Part shown: one piece after another, positions 23,483 to 31,031 of the stretch
Layout of the letters: the number at the start of each line of letters is the position of its first letter
How positions within the stretch are numbered: the stretch's first letter is position 1
Assembly: GCA_038999265.1 (NCBI GenBank)
Contig: JAWAAR010000006.1
Coordinates: forward strand, 1-32,126
DNA: 32,126 bases
Direction: 5' to 3'
From: Candidatus Aenigmatarchaeota archaeon
Lineage (GTDB): Archaea; Aenigmatarchaeota; Aenigmatarchaeia; CG10238-14
The notes under the pieces: generated by a model
Told to the model about the DNA's origin: nothing
What the model saw: the letters and a program-made list of their open reading frames with translations, nothing else
The model's database searches: none
Program-made: the position numbers and the translations under genes

Positions 23483-23692
23483 ATGGCAGATGATGCAGTA
23501 CCCGCAGAGGTAGTTGAATTATTGGGCAGAACAGGCGTACGTGGAGTTATGCAGGTTAGGTGTAGAGTTCTGGAAGGAAAGGACAAGGGAAAGGTTCTCA
23601 TAAGAAATGTCTTTGGCCCGGTGAGAGTTAAGGACATACTAATGTTGAGGGAAACAGAGATGGAGTTTTCAGGAAAGATGGAGGTAAGATAA
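23483..23692 (+). CDS. rps28e: ribosomal protein S28e
   Basis: 69 residues from ATG. Small-subunit protein of archaea and eukaryotes. The family pattern is visible: [40 protein letters not shown] and the C-terminal [14 protein letters not shown]; this protein usually ends close to the LRETEREA-type motif, here extended slightly. It abuts L24e with no spacer. The conserved order L7Ae-S28e-L24e is common in archaea. Confidence 0.96.
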   Translation: MADDAVPAEVVELLGRTGVRGVMQVRCRVLEGKDKGKVLIRNVFGPVRVKDILMLRETEMEFSGKMEVR

Positions 23693-23875
23693 ATGTCAAA
23701 GTGCTCCTTCTGTGGAGAGAGACTAAAAACAGGAACAGGAAAAATGTTTGTTTCCAATGCTAACAGGATTTATTATTTTTGCTCGGGTAAATGTGAAAAG
23801 AACTGGAAAATGGGAAGGAATCCAAAAAAGTTAAAATGGACAGAAGATTTCAGGAAATACAAGAATGGACAATAA
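23693..23875 (+). CDS. rpl24e: ribosomal protein L24e
   Basis: 60 residues from ATG, directly after the S28e stop. A large-subunit zinc protein: C4-x2-C7 (CSFCGERL) and CSGKC at 31-35 form the treble-clef knuckle, with [20 protein letters not shown] and [10 protein letters not shown] typical of the family. In many archaea nucleoside diphosphate kinase and IF2 follow; here a tRNA gene follows 29 bases later instead. Confidence 0.96.
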   Translation: MSKCSFCGERLKTGTGKMFVSNANRIYYFCSGKCEKNWKMGRNPKKLKWTEDFRKYKNGQ

Positions 23876-23904
23876 ATATTATTTCCACTTCTAATTATTA
23901 TTGG

Positions 23905-23992
23905 GGGCCAGTAGATCAGCCTGGTAGATCGCATGCTTGGCATACTCTTTGGTCGATGCATGAGGCCTGGGGTTCAAATCCCCACTGGTCCA
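23905..23992 (+). tRNA. tRNA-Ala (GGC) with a 14-nt intron
   Basis: Acceptor stem GGGCCAG/CTGGTCC with discriminator A contains the G3-T70 wobble pair, the identity mark of tRNA-Ala. D stem GATC/GATC, anticodon stem CATGC/GCATG, T arm TGGGG-TTCAAAT-CCCCA. The loop reads TTGGCA up to position 37, giving anticodon GGC. Bases 23943-23956 form the intron between 37 and 38. No CCA is encoded. The next coding region starts one base after the discriminator. Confidence 0.93.
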
Positions 23993-23993
23993 T

Positions 23994-24566
23994 ATGGAAT
24001 TTTTGGATTTTGTATCAGAGATAGGAAAATTGAAAGATATTGAGAGAACTGGATGGAAAATAAGGGGTGTTAAAAAACCCGAAAGTGTTTCTGATCATTC
24101 ATTCAGGGTTGCTATTTTAGTTTTACTATATTCAAATAGACTCGATTTAGACGGAAATAAGTGTTTAAAGATGGCTCTTTTGCACGACATACAGGAAGTT
24201 TATACAGGAGACATAGCAACCAGATTTAAAGAGGAGGACCAGATTATTTCAAATATTGAAAAAAGGAGGATGGAAAGTGAGGGTTTTGAGAAACTTATTT
24301 CAAAATTGCCAATGAATCATGGGAAAGAGTTGAAAGACATTTGGGAGGAATTTTTCAACCAAGAAACCGATGAAGCCAGGTTTGTAAATGACATGGATAA
24401 GATAGAAATGGTTCTCCAGGCCCTTGAATATTTTGAAAAAGGTGGAATGAAAGATGCGGATGAATTTTTCCGGACGGCAGAAAACTCAATAAAGACGGAT
24501 ATTGGAAGAAAATTACTTGAATATTTGAAAGAAAGGTATTTTGAGGTGAAAAGAAATCGAAAATAA
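23994..24566 (+). CDS. HD-domain phosphohydrolase, YfbR/HDDC2-like
   Basis: 190 residues from the ATG that begins one base after tRNA-Ala. The start is supported by the family's usual beginning, here FLDFVSEIGKLKDIERTGW. HD motifs are SVSDHSFRVA, ALLHDIQEVYTGDI and the distal NDMDKIEMVLQALEYF, which match YfbR/HDDC2-type 5'-nucleotidases acting on deoxynucleoside monophosphates with a divalent metal. The C-terminus is a lysine-rich helix. Since the tRNA lies directly upstream, the mRNA may be produced by tRNA 3' processing, or translated from a transcript reading through the tRNA. No ribosome site is possible without using tRNA sequence. Confidence 0.88.
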   Translation: MEFLDFVSEIGKLKDIERTGWKIRGVKKPESVSDHSFRVAILVLLYSNRLDLDGNKCLKMALLHDIQEVYTGDIATRFKEEDQIISNIEKRRMESEGFEKLISKLPMNHGKELKDIWEEFFNQETDEARFVNDMDKIEMVLQALEYFEKGGMKDADEFFRTAENSIKTDIGRKLLEYLKERYFEVKRNRK

Positions 24567-24613
24567 TTTATAAACTTTAAAAACATTCACTTTAAAATAA
24601 ATGTGAGAATTCC

Positions 24614-25105
24614 ATGGAAAAAACAAAACAACCAAAACAGGAATTAAAGGGGATAGTTAGAATACTTGGCTCAGACATGAAAGGAGAGAGGAATCTCTAC
24701 GTGTCTCTTCAAACCATAAAAGGTGTAGGGCCAAGTATGGCAAATGCTGTCTGTAAGATAATTAAAAGTGACAGAAATAGAAAGGTTGGATCTTTAACAG
24801 ATGAGGAGATAAAAAAAATTGAAAGTATACTATCAGATCCTCTTAAATATGGGATACCATCATGGATGTTTAATAGAAGAAGAGATCCTTTAACAGGTGA
24901 AAACAAACATCTAACAGGTCCAGATGTCAAATTCACTGAAAAACAGGATATAAAGGAGATGATAAGGATAAAGTCATACAAGGGTGTTAGACATATGTTA
25001 GGCCTTCCTGTTAGAGGTCAGAGGACGAGAAGCTCATTCAGAAAGGGTGCGACTGTTGGTGTAGTTAGAAAGAAGACTCAACCCGCTACTGCAAAGAAGA
25101 AGTGA
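24614..25105 (+). CDS. rps13: ribosomal protein S13
   Basis: 163 residues from ATG. Archaeal-length S13 (uS13), which lies in the head of the small subunit and contacts tRNA and the B1 bridges. Visible: VRILGSDMKGERNLYVSLQT, the helix-hairpin-helix IKGVGPSMANAVCKI, RRRDPLTGENKHLTG and the C-terminal YKGVRHMLGLPVRGQRTRS. A TATA-like TTTATAAAC precedes at about 24567. It leads the conserved order S13-S4-S11-Rpo3. Confidence 0.97.
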   Translation: MEKTKQPKQELKGIVRILGSDMKGERNLYVSLQTIKGVGPSMANAVCKIIKSDRNRKVGSLTDEEIKKIESILSDPLKYGIPSWMFNRRRDPLTGENKHLTGPDVKFTEKQDIKEMIRIKSYKGVRHMLGLPVRGQRTRSSFRKGATVGVVRKKTQPATAKKK

Positions 25106-25109
25106 TTTA

Positions 25110-25619
25110 ATGAGGAAGATAAGAAAAAAATTCAAAAAACCCTTCAGGCCTTGGGATAAGGTAAGGATAGAAGAGGAGAAAAAAATAATGAAAAAATATG
25201 GTTTAAGAAGAAAAAGGGAAATCTGGAAGGCTGGTGCAATTCTAAGAAAATTCAGAAGAAGGGCAAGAGATATAACTGCAAAGAATGACAGGGAAGGAGA
25301 AAGAATACTTATTGAAAAACTTTATAATTTGGGTATATTAGAATCAAAGGATGTAAAGCTTGATGATGTACTTGATCTAAAAATAGATCATATTCTATCC
25401 AGAAGGCTTCAGACAATAGTTTTTGAAAAAAAATTGGCTAATACAATTCTTCACGCAAGGCAGCTTATAGTCCATGGCCATATAGCTGTGGATGGAAGAA
25501 GAAATGTCTTCCCAAGTTACCTTGTACCGAGAGACAAGGAAAATAAGATAGGATACTATGGTGGGTTTGAACCAAAAATAAATCAAATCAAAGAGGAGAT
25601 ACAAGAAAAAGGTGAGTAG
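25110..25619 (+). CDS. rps4: ribosomal protein S4
   Basis: 169 residues from ATG, four bases after the S13 stop. uS4 nucleates small-subunit assembly. It starts with the archaeal/eukaryotic S9-like N-terminus (KKFKKPFRPWDKVRIEEEKK, then KYGLRRKREIWKAGAILR), and carries the S4 RNA-binding domain: LSRRLQTIVFEKKLANTILHARQLIVHGHIAVDGRRN lies over about 92-130. Its TAG stop is followed at once by the start codon of S11. Confidence 0.97.
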   Translation: MRKIRKKFKKPFRPWDKVRIEEEKKIMKKYGLRRKREIWKAGAILRKFRRRARDITAKNDREGERILIEKLYNLGILESKDVKLDDVLDLKIDHILSRRLQTIVFEKKLANTILHARQLIVHGHIAVDGRRNVFPSYLVPRDKENKIGYYGGFEPKINQIKEEIQEKGE

Positions 25620-26054
25620 TTGGAAAAGGGAAAGAAAATAGATAAAAAGTATGAGCTGAAAACCCATAAGGAAGGTTTGTGGGGGGTTGCACACATCTTT
25701 TCAACTGTGAATAACACAATAGTTCACATAACCGATATAACTTGCTCTGAAACAATAGCCAAATATTCTGGAGGTATGATGACCACAAAAGATAGGGAGA
25801 AGGGTGAACCATACCCAGCAATGAAGGCTGCACAAAAAGCCGCCGAGGAAGCTATTGAAAAGGGTATAATAGGTGTCCATATAAGGGTTAGAGGAAAAGG
25901 TGGGCATCATAAGAAAGCACCTGGAAAAGGGGCTCAACCAGCTATTAGAGCTCTAGCAAGGGCTGGTTTGAAAATAGGGTTGATAGAAGATACAACTCCA
26001 ATACCAACTGACAGCACCAAAAAGAAGGGTGGAAAGAGAGGTAGACGTGTTTAA
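25620..26054 (+). CDS. rps11: ribosomal protein S11
   Basis: 144 residues from a TTG start immediately behind the S4 stop; GGTGAG lies only three bases before it. No ATG occurs before the conserved region [20 protein letters not shown], so the TTG is the best start. Other family landmarks are [26 protein letters not shown], the [20 protein letters not shown] stretch and the basic end GGKRGRRV. uS11 lines the mRNA exit site. Confidence 0.96.
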   Translation: MEKGKKIDKKYELKTHKEGLWGVAHIFSTVNNTIVHITDITCSETIAKYSGGMMTTKDREKGEPYPAMKAAQKAAEEAIEKGIIGVHIRVRGKGGHHKKAPGKGAQPAIRALARAGLKIGLIEDTTPIPTDSTKKKGGKRGRRV

Positions 26055-26089
26055 AATTATTGGATGTATAATTTAATTAAGGTGATTAA

Positions 26090-26701
26090 TTGAAAGTTGA
26101 TATTTTAAGAAAAAGCGATGAGATAATAGAATTTGAAATTGAGGGTTTGACATCAGGGCTTGCTGCCGAATTGAGAAGGATAATGTTATCGGAAATACCA
26201 ACAATGGCAATAGAATGGGTTGACTTTCACAAGAATGACTCGGTTTTATGGGATGAAATAATAGCAAATAGACTAGGGCTTATACCACTCGTTTTTGATC
26301 CCAAATTATACAGTATGAAGGAAGATTGTAAATGTTCTGGAAAAGGTTGCTCAAATTGTCAAGTTACTCTAGTTCTAAAAAAGAAAGGCCCATGCATAGT
26401 TTATTCTGGTGATTTGGTATCTTCTGATAAAAATGTAAAACCTGTATTTGATAGAATACCTATTGTTGAGTTAAAGGATGGGCAAGAATTAGAATTTGAG
26501 GCAACCGCAGAATTAGGTCGTGGAAAGGATCATGCAAAATGGCAAGGGGCTATTGTTGGTTATGAGGCCTCTGAAAAGAAATATAAGTTCTATGTGGAAA
26601 CTGCCTGTGGCTTAAAGGCAGAAGATATAGTAAAAATTAGTTTTGAGGTCCTGAAAAATAAATTGAATGAATTCACAGAAGATTTAACAAAGTTAAAATA
26701 A
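26090..26701 (+). CDS. rpo3: RNA polymerase subunit Rpo3 (D)
   Basis: 203 residues from a TTG start with GGTGA about five bases upstream. Rpo3 pairs with Rpo11 as the assembly platform of archaeal RNA polymerase, like the alpha dimer in bacteria. Signatures: LTSGLAAELRRIMLSEIPTM and IANRLGLIPLVFDP. Four cysteines, C80, C82, C87 and C90 (CKCSGKGCSNC), form the ferredoxin-like insert that holds an iron-sulfur cluster in some archaea. The usual followers L18e, L13, S9, RpoN and RpoK are absent; tRNA-Leu comes next. Confidence 0.96.
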   Translation: MKVDILRKSDEIIEFEIEGLTSGLAAELRRIMLSEIPTMAIEWVDFHKNDSVLWDEIIANRLGLIPLVFDPKLYSMKEDCKCSGKGCSNCQVTLVLKKKGPCIVYSGDLVSSDKNVKPVFDRIPIVELKDGQELEFEATAELGRGKDHAKWQGAIVGYEASEKKYKFYVETACGLKAEDIVKISFEVLKNKLNEFTEDLTKLK

Positions 26702-26724
26702 CCAATCCTATAATATTTAATCAA

Positions 26725-26852
26725 GCAGGGGTTGCCAAGTCTGGTCAAAGGCGCAGGATTTAAAGATGCGAAACTCAGAATGCGAGACTTAAGAAAGACT
26801 TGGGATATCCTGTCTCTTAGTGAGTTCGTGGGTTCAAATCCCACCCCCTGCA
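26725..26852 (+). tRNA. tRNA-Leu (TAA) with a 42-nt intron
   Basis: Acceptor stem GCAGGGG/CCCCTGC with discriminator A, D arm with GGTCAAAGGC, anticodon stem CAGGA/TCCTG, and the long variable arm with stem CTC/GAG expected of Leu. T arm GTGGG-TTCAAAT-CCCAC. The loop reads TTTAAA to position 37, anticodon TAA. Bases 26765-26806 are the intron between 37 and 38. Inside it, ATGCGAAACTCAGA is followed directly by the related ATGCGAGACTTAAGA. Confidence 0.95.
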
Positions 26853-26904
26853 CTTGGTGTTTTCCTTTCATAAAGGATAAATAATTTAATAAAGAAACTT
26901 TTTT

Positions 26905-27075
26905 ATGGAATTATCATCCCCCAAAAAAATATTCTTGATCCTTATTTGTATAATTATTGGTTAGTCTGGGATGATTCCTTTTTCTGGAGGACCTAGTTGC
27001 AGTTTCTGTGATTTTTGGTTTTTGATCAATAAAAAGGGGGTGATTAAATTTATACTTACACAATACAAGTGCTAG
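26905..27075 (+). other. short leader-type ORF, in frame across an internal TAG
   Basis: The 195 bases between tRNA-Leu and the next gene hold an ATG at 26905 coding for a 19-residue hydrophobic peptide (MELSSPKKIFLILICIIIG) that ends at TAG 26962-26964. The same frame continues with SGMIPFSGGPSCSFCDFWFL and on to a TAG at 27073-27075, which overlaps the next gene. AATTTAAT about 20 bases upstream could be a TATA box, giving a leaderless message. It could be a leader peptide, a decayed gene or chance. Confidence 0.25.
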
Positions 27076-27401
27076 CTGGTTTGGGTTTAGATGTTTTGAA
27101 AAGAGCCTTATCAAATTATGGTTTCAGAATTACTAAATCTTGGGAAGATCCGGGCCATAATTTAATGTTTGGGGAAATGGGTGATACTAGAACCACCCTT
27201 GATGTATATTTGGAAATAAAAGGACCAATAGAACCATATCAATTAAAAGAGATTTTGTGTAAATTAGAAATTAATCCTAACGGATGGAAAATTTTTGATT
27301 TTGATCTTTATATGGATGGAAAGAGAATTTCAAGAAATGATTTTGGATTTCCTAAATATCCATCTTGTTACAATATAACTCCAAATAGATTATTAAGATG
27401 A
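27069..27401 (+). CDS. unknown small protein
   Basis: 110 residues from GTG at 27069. A strong ribosome site GGGGGTGA (27036-27043) lies too far from this GTG, but only four bases before an in-frame ATT at 27048, which would add IYTYTIQ and give the fold a first strand. The frame is closed by TAA just before ATT. The protein has VLKRALSNYGFRITKSWEDP, a strand TTLDVYLEIKG, a helix EPYQLKEILCKLE and the end KIFDFDLYMDGKRIS. It is soluble with no clear catalytic motif. I do not recognise the family. The next gene converges with 16 bases between stops. Confidence 0.6.
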   Translation: MLAGLGLDVLKRALSNYGFRITKSWEDPGHNLMFGEMGDTRTTLDVYLEIKGPIEPYQLKEILCKLEINPNGWKIFDFDLYMDGKRISRNDFGFPKYPSCYNITPNRLLR

Positions 27402-27417
27402 CTAATTTATAAAGGAG

Positions 27418-28236
27418 TTATATCAACTCCACCTCTTCTTTCTTCCTATTTTTCAAATAGAAGCAGACCAAAGATATTGTGAAAACCGGTGTTAAAACAA
27501 ACCAATTACCAAAAGTAACCAAGAAGTTCACCAAAACTCCAATTATTGGTATCATCAAAACCAAATTATTAATTATTTGCAAAAGTACAACTATTAGAAG
27601 ATAAACTAAAAACAAGACAAATATTCCAAGATAATTTTTTTTGGAAACATTAAAAGCATTTTTTATTGCTGATGTAGGAGATGCGTCTTCCACAACCATG
27701 GATGGAGCAACTAATAGTATGGGTGGGATAAATAGTATAAATAAAATGAAACCCAAGCCAAATGTGAGAATTCCAATTAAAAAAATAATTGGTATAACCA
27801 ATAAGAAAATTCCGAAAAGTATAAGTACTGTCAGCAACCACCTAAATCCCATCTTCCTTGAAAAAAGAAACATTGTTTTTAGCCTGGTTCTTTTTTTGAG
27901 AGATTCATATGCCATTCCATATATACCAATCTGAAAATATGATCTAACCAATATAGCCAAAATTACAAACATCCCAAAAATCAATAAACCTTTCAAGAAT
28001 GAATAAATAAAACCAGTGGTTTCAAATAAACCTAATATATATTCTTTAAGAACCTCTTCCTCGGTAATATTTAAAACTGTTTCCCAATCCACCCAAGGTT
28101 TAAGCGAACTCAGTAGAAATAATAATCCAATAAAAAAAAGCATCAAGGATGGTAGCATTGAAACTATTTCTGCAAGTATAAAACTCCAGAAATTTTTCTT
28201 GTAACTTACCCAAGCACGAGATAAATATTCTATCAT
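27418..28236 (-). CDS. polytopic membrane protein, DUF4013/GPDP-membrane-domain-like
   Basis: 272 residues from ATG. About six transmembrane helices: near 17-44 (FILAEIVSMLPSLMLFFIGL), 84-100 (LLIFGMFVILAILVRSYFQI), 130-155, 155-175 (LGFILFILFIPPILLVAPSM), 205-230 (IFVLFLVYLLIVVLLQII) and 230-260. The segment VAPSMVVEDASPTSAIKNAF, followed by NVSKKNYLGIF, is characteristic of a broad family of archaeal and bacterial membrane proteins of unknown function with this repeated layout. It is divergent from the site-2 protease gene; 65 bases separate the starts. Confidence 0.8.
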   Translation of the reverse strand: MIEYLSRAWVSYKKNFWSFILAEIVSMLPSLMLFFIGLLFLLSSLKPWVDWETVLNITEEEVLKEYILGLFETTGFIYSFLKGLLIFGMFVILAILVRSYFQIGIYGMAYESLKKRTRLKTMFLFSRKMGFRWLLTVLILFGIFLLVIPIIFLIGILTFGLGFILFILFIPPILLVAPSMVVEDASPTSAIKNAFNVSKKNYLGIFVLFLVYLLIVVLLQIINNLVLMIPIIGVLVNFLVTFGNWFVLTPVFTISLVCFYLKNRKKEEVELI

Positions 28237-28301
28237 AAAATCTACTTATATTTTCACGGGAGTATTTTAATAATTTATTAATACAAAATAGATGTGATTG
28301 A

Positions 28302-29462
28302 ATGGATTTTGAATCTCTCTCAATTTTTGCATTCTTCTTGTTAATCATCTCAATACTCTTGATTGACAGAAAAAATATAGAGTTTGGTTTAGTTATAATA
28401 AGGAGAACAAAGAAGGGCAGGAAATGGATAAAAAAAATTGCAGAGAATAATGAGAAATTTTTCAATATATTTGCAAATATTAGTGTATTCATTGCCATCA
28501 TTCTCTCAATATTTGGTTTTTTCTACTTGCTAAAAGGAACTGGTGTCAGGCTTCTGTTACCAAAAATAATTCCTGGTGAGGTGAGTGAGGGAGCAAAAAA
28601 AGTCGCCTTTTTCATCCCACTTTGGTATTGGGTAATAGGTTTATTTGTAATAATAGTGCCCCATGAACTTTTTCACGGTTTCTTATTTTCTATAGAAAAA
28701 ATTAGAATAAAATCTACTGGTTTTCTTCTTTTCCTTATTTTTCCAGGGGGTTTTGTGGAACCTGACGAAAAACAATTCAAGAAAAGTTCTCCGAGAAAAA
28801 GGATGAGAGTGGCTTCTGTCGGAAGTATCGCCAACATGTGTGTTTCAATTGTTTTTATTCTATTATTGCTTCTTTGGAACTTCATAGGTTCCATGCTGTT
28901 TGATGAAAATGGTGTCAATTTTGAAAGGACGATACCAGAAACACCTGCCTATCAGGGAAATCTAACAGGGACAATTTTAGAAATAAATGATAGGCCTATT
29001 AAAAACAGCCTTGATCTTTCAATAGTTTTGGGAGAGATAAAACCAGGAGATGTTGTTAGAATAAAAACAACCACAGGGGAATTTGAATTAAAAAGTGTTG
29101 AAAATCCGGAAAATTCATCAAAAGGATTTATTGGAATAAGTGGCATCTATACAAATCTTGAGCTGAAAGAAAAATACAACTTTCTAAGTTTTGGGGGAAA
29201 ATTTCTTGGAGTTTACCTATGGTTCTCTGAACTCTTCCAATGGTTGATAATATTGAGTTTAAGTATAGCTGTGGCAAACTTACTCCCATTTCTACCTTTT
29301 GACGGAGGGGTGATGTGGAATGCAATTTTTGAAGAGATTAGCAAGAATAAGGATTTGTCCAGAAAAATGATATTGGTTTTATCGTCAATAACCTATCTTC
29401 TAGTATTGTTAAACCTTTTTGGAATAGAAAAAGTAGTAAATTTCATACAATCCTTATTCTAA
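28302..29462 (+). CDS. site-2-type intramembrane zinc metalloprotease (M50) with PDZ domain
   Basis: 386 residues from ATG. The zinc motif HELFH (H121, E122, H125) lies in a membrane helix after IGLFVIIVP. A PDZ domain at about 215-285 has AYQGNLTGTILEINDRPI and IKPGDVVRIKTTTGEFEL. The second active-site motif appears as LPFLPFDGG near residue 335, close to the family's NPDG position. Further transmembrane helices are at the N-terminus (8-25, 57-77) and C-terminus. Such proteases cut membrane-bound regulators or remnants of signal peptides inside the bilayer. The substrate is unknown. The stop overlaps the S3Ae stop on the other strand. Confidence 0.92.
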   Translation: MDFESLSIFAFFLLIISILLIDRKNIEFGLVIIRRTKKGRKWIKKIAENNEKFFNIFANISVFIAIILSIFGFFYLLKGTGVRLLLPKIIPGEVSEGAKKVAFFIPLWYWVIGLFVIIVPHELFHGFLFSIEKIRIKSTGFLLFLIFPGGFVEPDEKQFKKSSPRKRMRVASVGSIANMCVSIVFILLLLLWNFIGSMLFDENGVNFERTIPETPAYQGNLTGTILEINDRPIKNSLDLSIVLGEIKPGDVVRIKTTTGEFELKSVENPENSSKGFIGISGIYTNLELKEKYNFLSFGGKFLGVYLWFSELFQWLIILSLSIAVANLLPFLPFDGGVMWNAIFEEISKNKDLSRKMILVLSSITYLLVLLNLFGIEKVVNFIQSLF

Positions 29463-30031
29463 TTAAGATCCTTTTGCGTATATATTCTCTCAACTTTTCT
29501 GAAAATAAAATTGTGGATTGGATAGATTTTATTCCCCTGATCTATTATTGACCTTTTAATAGAATCATTCAATAATTTTTGCACAAAATCTTCGATTGTT
29601 CCGGATTTTATTTGCTCCTCCAATTTCTTGTCAATAAATTTTCTTAAAGCCAATTCAACTTCTCTTTTTGCCTTCTTGCTTACAATAGTCACCGTTTTTA
29701 CTCTAATATTGTATCCGTCTTTTGTTGTCAAAACTATATTATTATCTATTCTAAGTATACCATGCCTTATCATTCTTGATATATAATCTCTAAGACATTC
29801 TACTTTATGGAAATCTGTGTAAAGTTTGTTGTCTTTTATTTCATTCACCTTAAAACTGAACTTAAAATGGTATTTACTGGGGTCGTTTATTAGGTTCATA
29901 GCAGAAACTGAGACAACTCTATTTTTAGCTGTTTCCGGGTCCCCGACAGGCGTCTCACCCAATACTTTATTATCAAAATATTTTGGTGCTATCAAGGAAT
30001 ACCATTCTTTTCCTTTTAATTTCTTTCCCAT
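29459..30031 (-). CDS. rps3ae: ribosomal protein S3Ae
   Basis: 190 residues from ATG. eS1/S3Ae sits at the platform of the archaeal small subunit near the mRNA exit. Landmarks: GKEWYSLIAPKYFDNKVLGE, TPVGDPETAKNRVVSVSAMN, FKFSFKVNEIKDNKLYTDFH and the region HKVECLRDYISRMIRH. It is the distal gene of the S15-S3Ae operon, four bases after the S15 stop. In many archaea S15 and S3Ae are also neighbours. Confidence 0.95.
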   Translation of the reverse strand: MGKKLKGKEWYSLIAPKYFDNKVLGETPVGDPETAKNRVVSVSAMNLINDPSKYHFKFSFKVNEIKDNKLYTDFHKVECLRDYISRMIRHGILRIDNNIVLTTKDGYNIRVKTVTIVSKKAKREVELALRKFIDKKLEEQIKSGTIEDFVQKLLNDSIKRSIIDQGNKIYPIHNFIFRKVERIYTQKDLN

Positions 30032-30035
30032 TCAA

Positions 30036-30497
30036 TCACTTCTGTTGAATCAATAACTTGGCTTTCTCTGGATCATATACCCAATCTTCTGGTAAAACAC
30101 CTTTTCTAACATAATACTTTCCAAGTCTCCTTATTTTTGATTCCAATAATTCCAAACCTCTTTTTGATGTATAATCTTTTTTGTTTTTAGATAAATGTTC
30201 CCTGAGATTTACAGCACGAACAAACAAATTGAACAAATCCTCAGGAATTTTAGTATATAATTGATTTTCCTTCATGATCTGAGTTATACTCTTTCCAGTA
30301 GCTCTCTTAACAAGCGGTACTCCAAACTGATCCCTCAATATCATACCTATCTCGGAAGAAGATTTGCCCTCCTTCGCATATTTTATAACTAATTTTTCAA
30401 TCTCCTGCTTCTTGTATCTAACCCATTTTGGGACAGTCTTGCCTACAGGTCTTTTTGAACCGGCCTTTCCCTTTTTTCTGGCGTGAATTCTTGCCAT
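30036..30497 (-). CDS. rps15: ribosomal protein S15, archaeal type
   Basis: 153 residues from ATG. Archaeal uS15 has an N-terminal extension ([20 protein letters not shown]) absent in bacteria, followed by [20 protein letters not shown], the segment [19 protein letters not shown] and the core [20 protein letters not shown] with the end [15 protein letters not shown]. It binds 16S rRNA helix 22 and bridges to the large subunit. It directly follows the stop of a small membrane-protein gene. Confidence 0.97.
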   Translation of the reverse strand: MARIHARKKGKAGSKRPVGKTVPKWVRYKKQEIEKLVIKYAKEGKSSSEIGMILRDQFGVPLVKRATGKSITQIMKENQLYTKIPEDLFNLFVRAVNLREHLSKNKKDYTSKRGLELLESKIRRLGKYYVRKGVLPEDWVYDPEKAKLLIQQK

Positions 30498-30740
30498 TTA
30501 ATCACTCTTTAATTCCCTAATTAACCACACAAATATCAAACTTATTGTGGAGATAAAAGTCAAAAAAGCTCCCAACATGGCCAATATGGCAGAAATCCCT
30601 TTTGGATTTAAAATACTTAAACCTATTCCCAAGGAAAGGATAACTCCCCCGGAAAGTATTGAAAGTATTGCAAAACCCTCTGCTCTATCTATTTTGCTCT
30701 TACTTTTAAGGTTCAAAGTGTTTAATATACCCTTCAACAT
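30498..30740 (-). CDS. small two-helix membrane protein
   Basis: 80 residues from the ATG at 30740 (a GTG one codon earlier is possible), with AGAGGGTG close upstream. After a basic start (LNLKSKSKIDRAEG) come two transmembrane helices: AILSILSGGVILSLGIGLSI and ISAILAMLGAFLTFISTISL, then a short charged end. Its TAA is followed at once by the S15 ATG, so it leads the S15-S3Ae transcript. Function unknown; small membrane proteins near ribosomal genes sometimes belong to protein export, but nothing here shows that. Confidence 0.6.
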   Translation of the reverse strand: MLKGILNTLNLKSKSKIDRAEGFAILSILSGGVILSLGIGLSILNPKGISAILAMLGAFLTFISTISLIFVWLIRELKSD

Positions 30741-30837
30741 CACACCCTCTTAAAACTTTTTTTATATATTTATATTCTTTTAATACCTATAGTTTTAAAA
30801 ATTTAGATTGTAAATATTTGAGGTGTGTGAGTTTTAA

Positions 30838-31005
30838 ATGTGTCAGTTTGACCAGTGCAAGAGTTGCAAAGAATACAGTTCATGTCCTTTCCTTGCGGCA
30901 ACTGTCCAGAGAAGCTATGCAAACAGGACTTTGGATGAAATACTAAAAGCCCTTGTCAAAATAGACCAAAAGTTAGAATCTTTGAACGGTGGGAAGAAGG
31001 GTTAA
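30838..31005 (+). CDS. four-cysteine microprotein
   Basis: 55 residues from ATG: C2, C7, C10 and C16 (MCQFDQCKSCKEYSSCPFLA), then a helix TLDEILKALVKIDQKLESLN and the end GGKKG. The cysteine spacing 4-2-5 could hold zinc or an iron-sulfur cluster. AGGTGTGTGAG lies about seven bases before the start, and an AT-rich TATA-like run lies at about 30758-30775. The codon choice is like that of the neighbours and the stop is 26 bases before the glycosyltransferase, so co-transcription is likely. Family not recognised. Confidence 0.6.
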   Translation: MCQFDQCKSCKEYSSCPFLAATVQRSYANRTLDEILKALVKIDQKLESLNGGKKG

Positions 31006-31031
31006 AATCTGTAAAAATTCAATTAATCCAT

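Noticed and set aside
26914-27114. Minus-strand 66-codon frame between tRNA-Leu and the next gene
   Set aside because: Composition is not protein-like and it overlaps the start of the plus-strand gene; no ribosome site.
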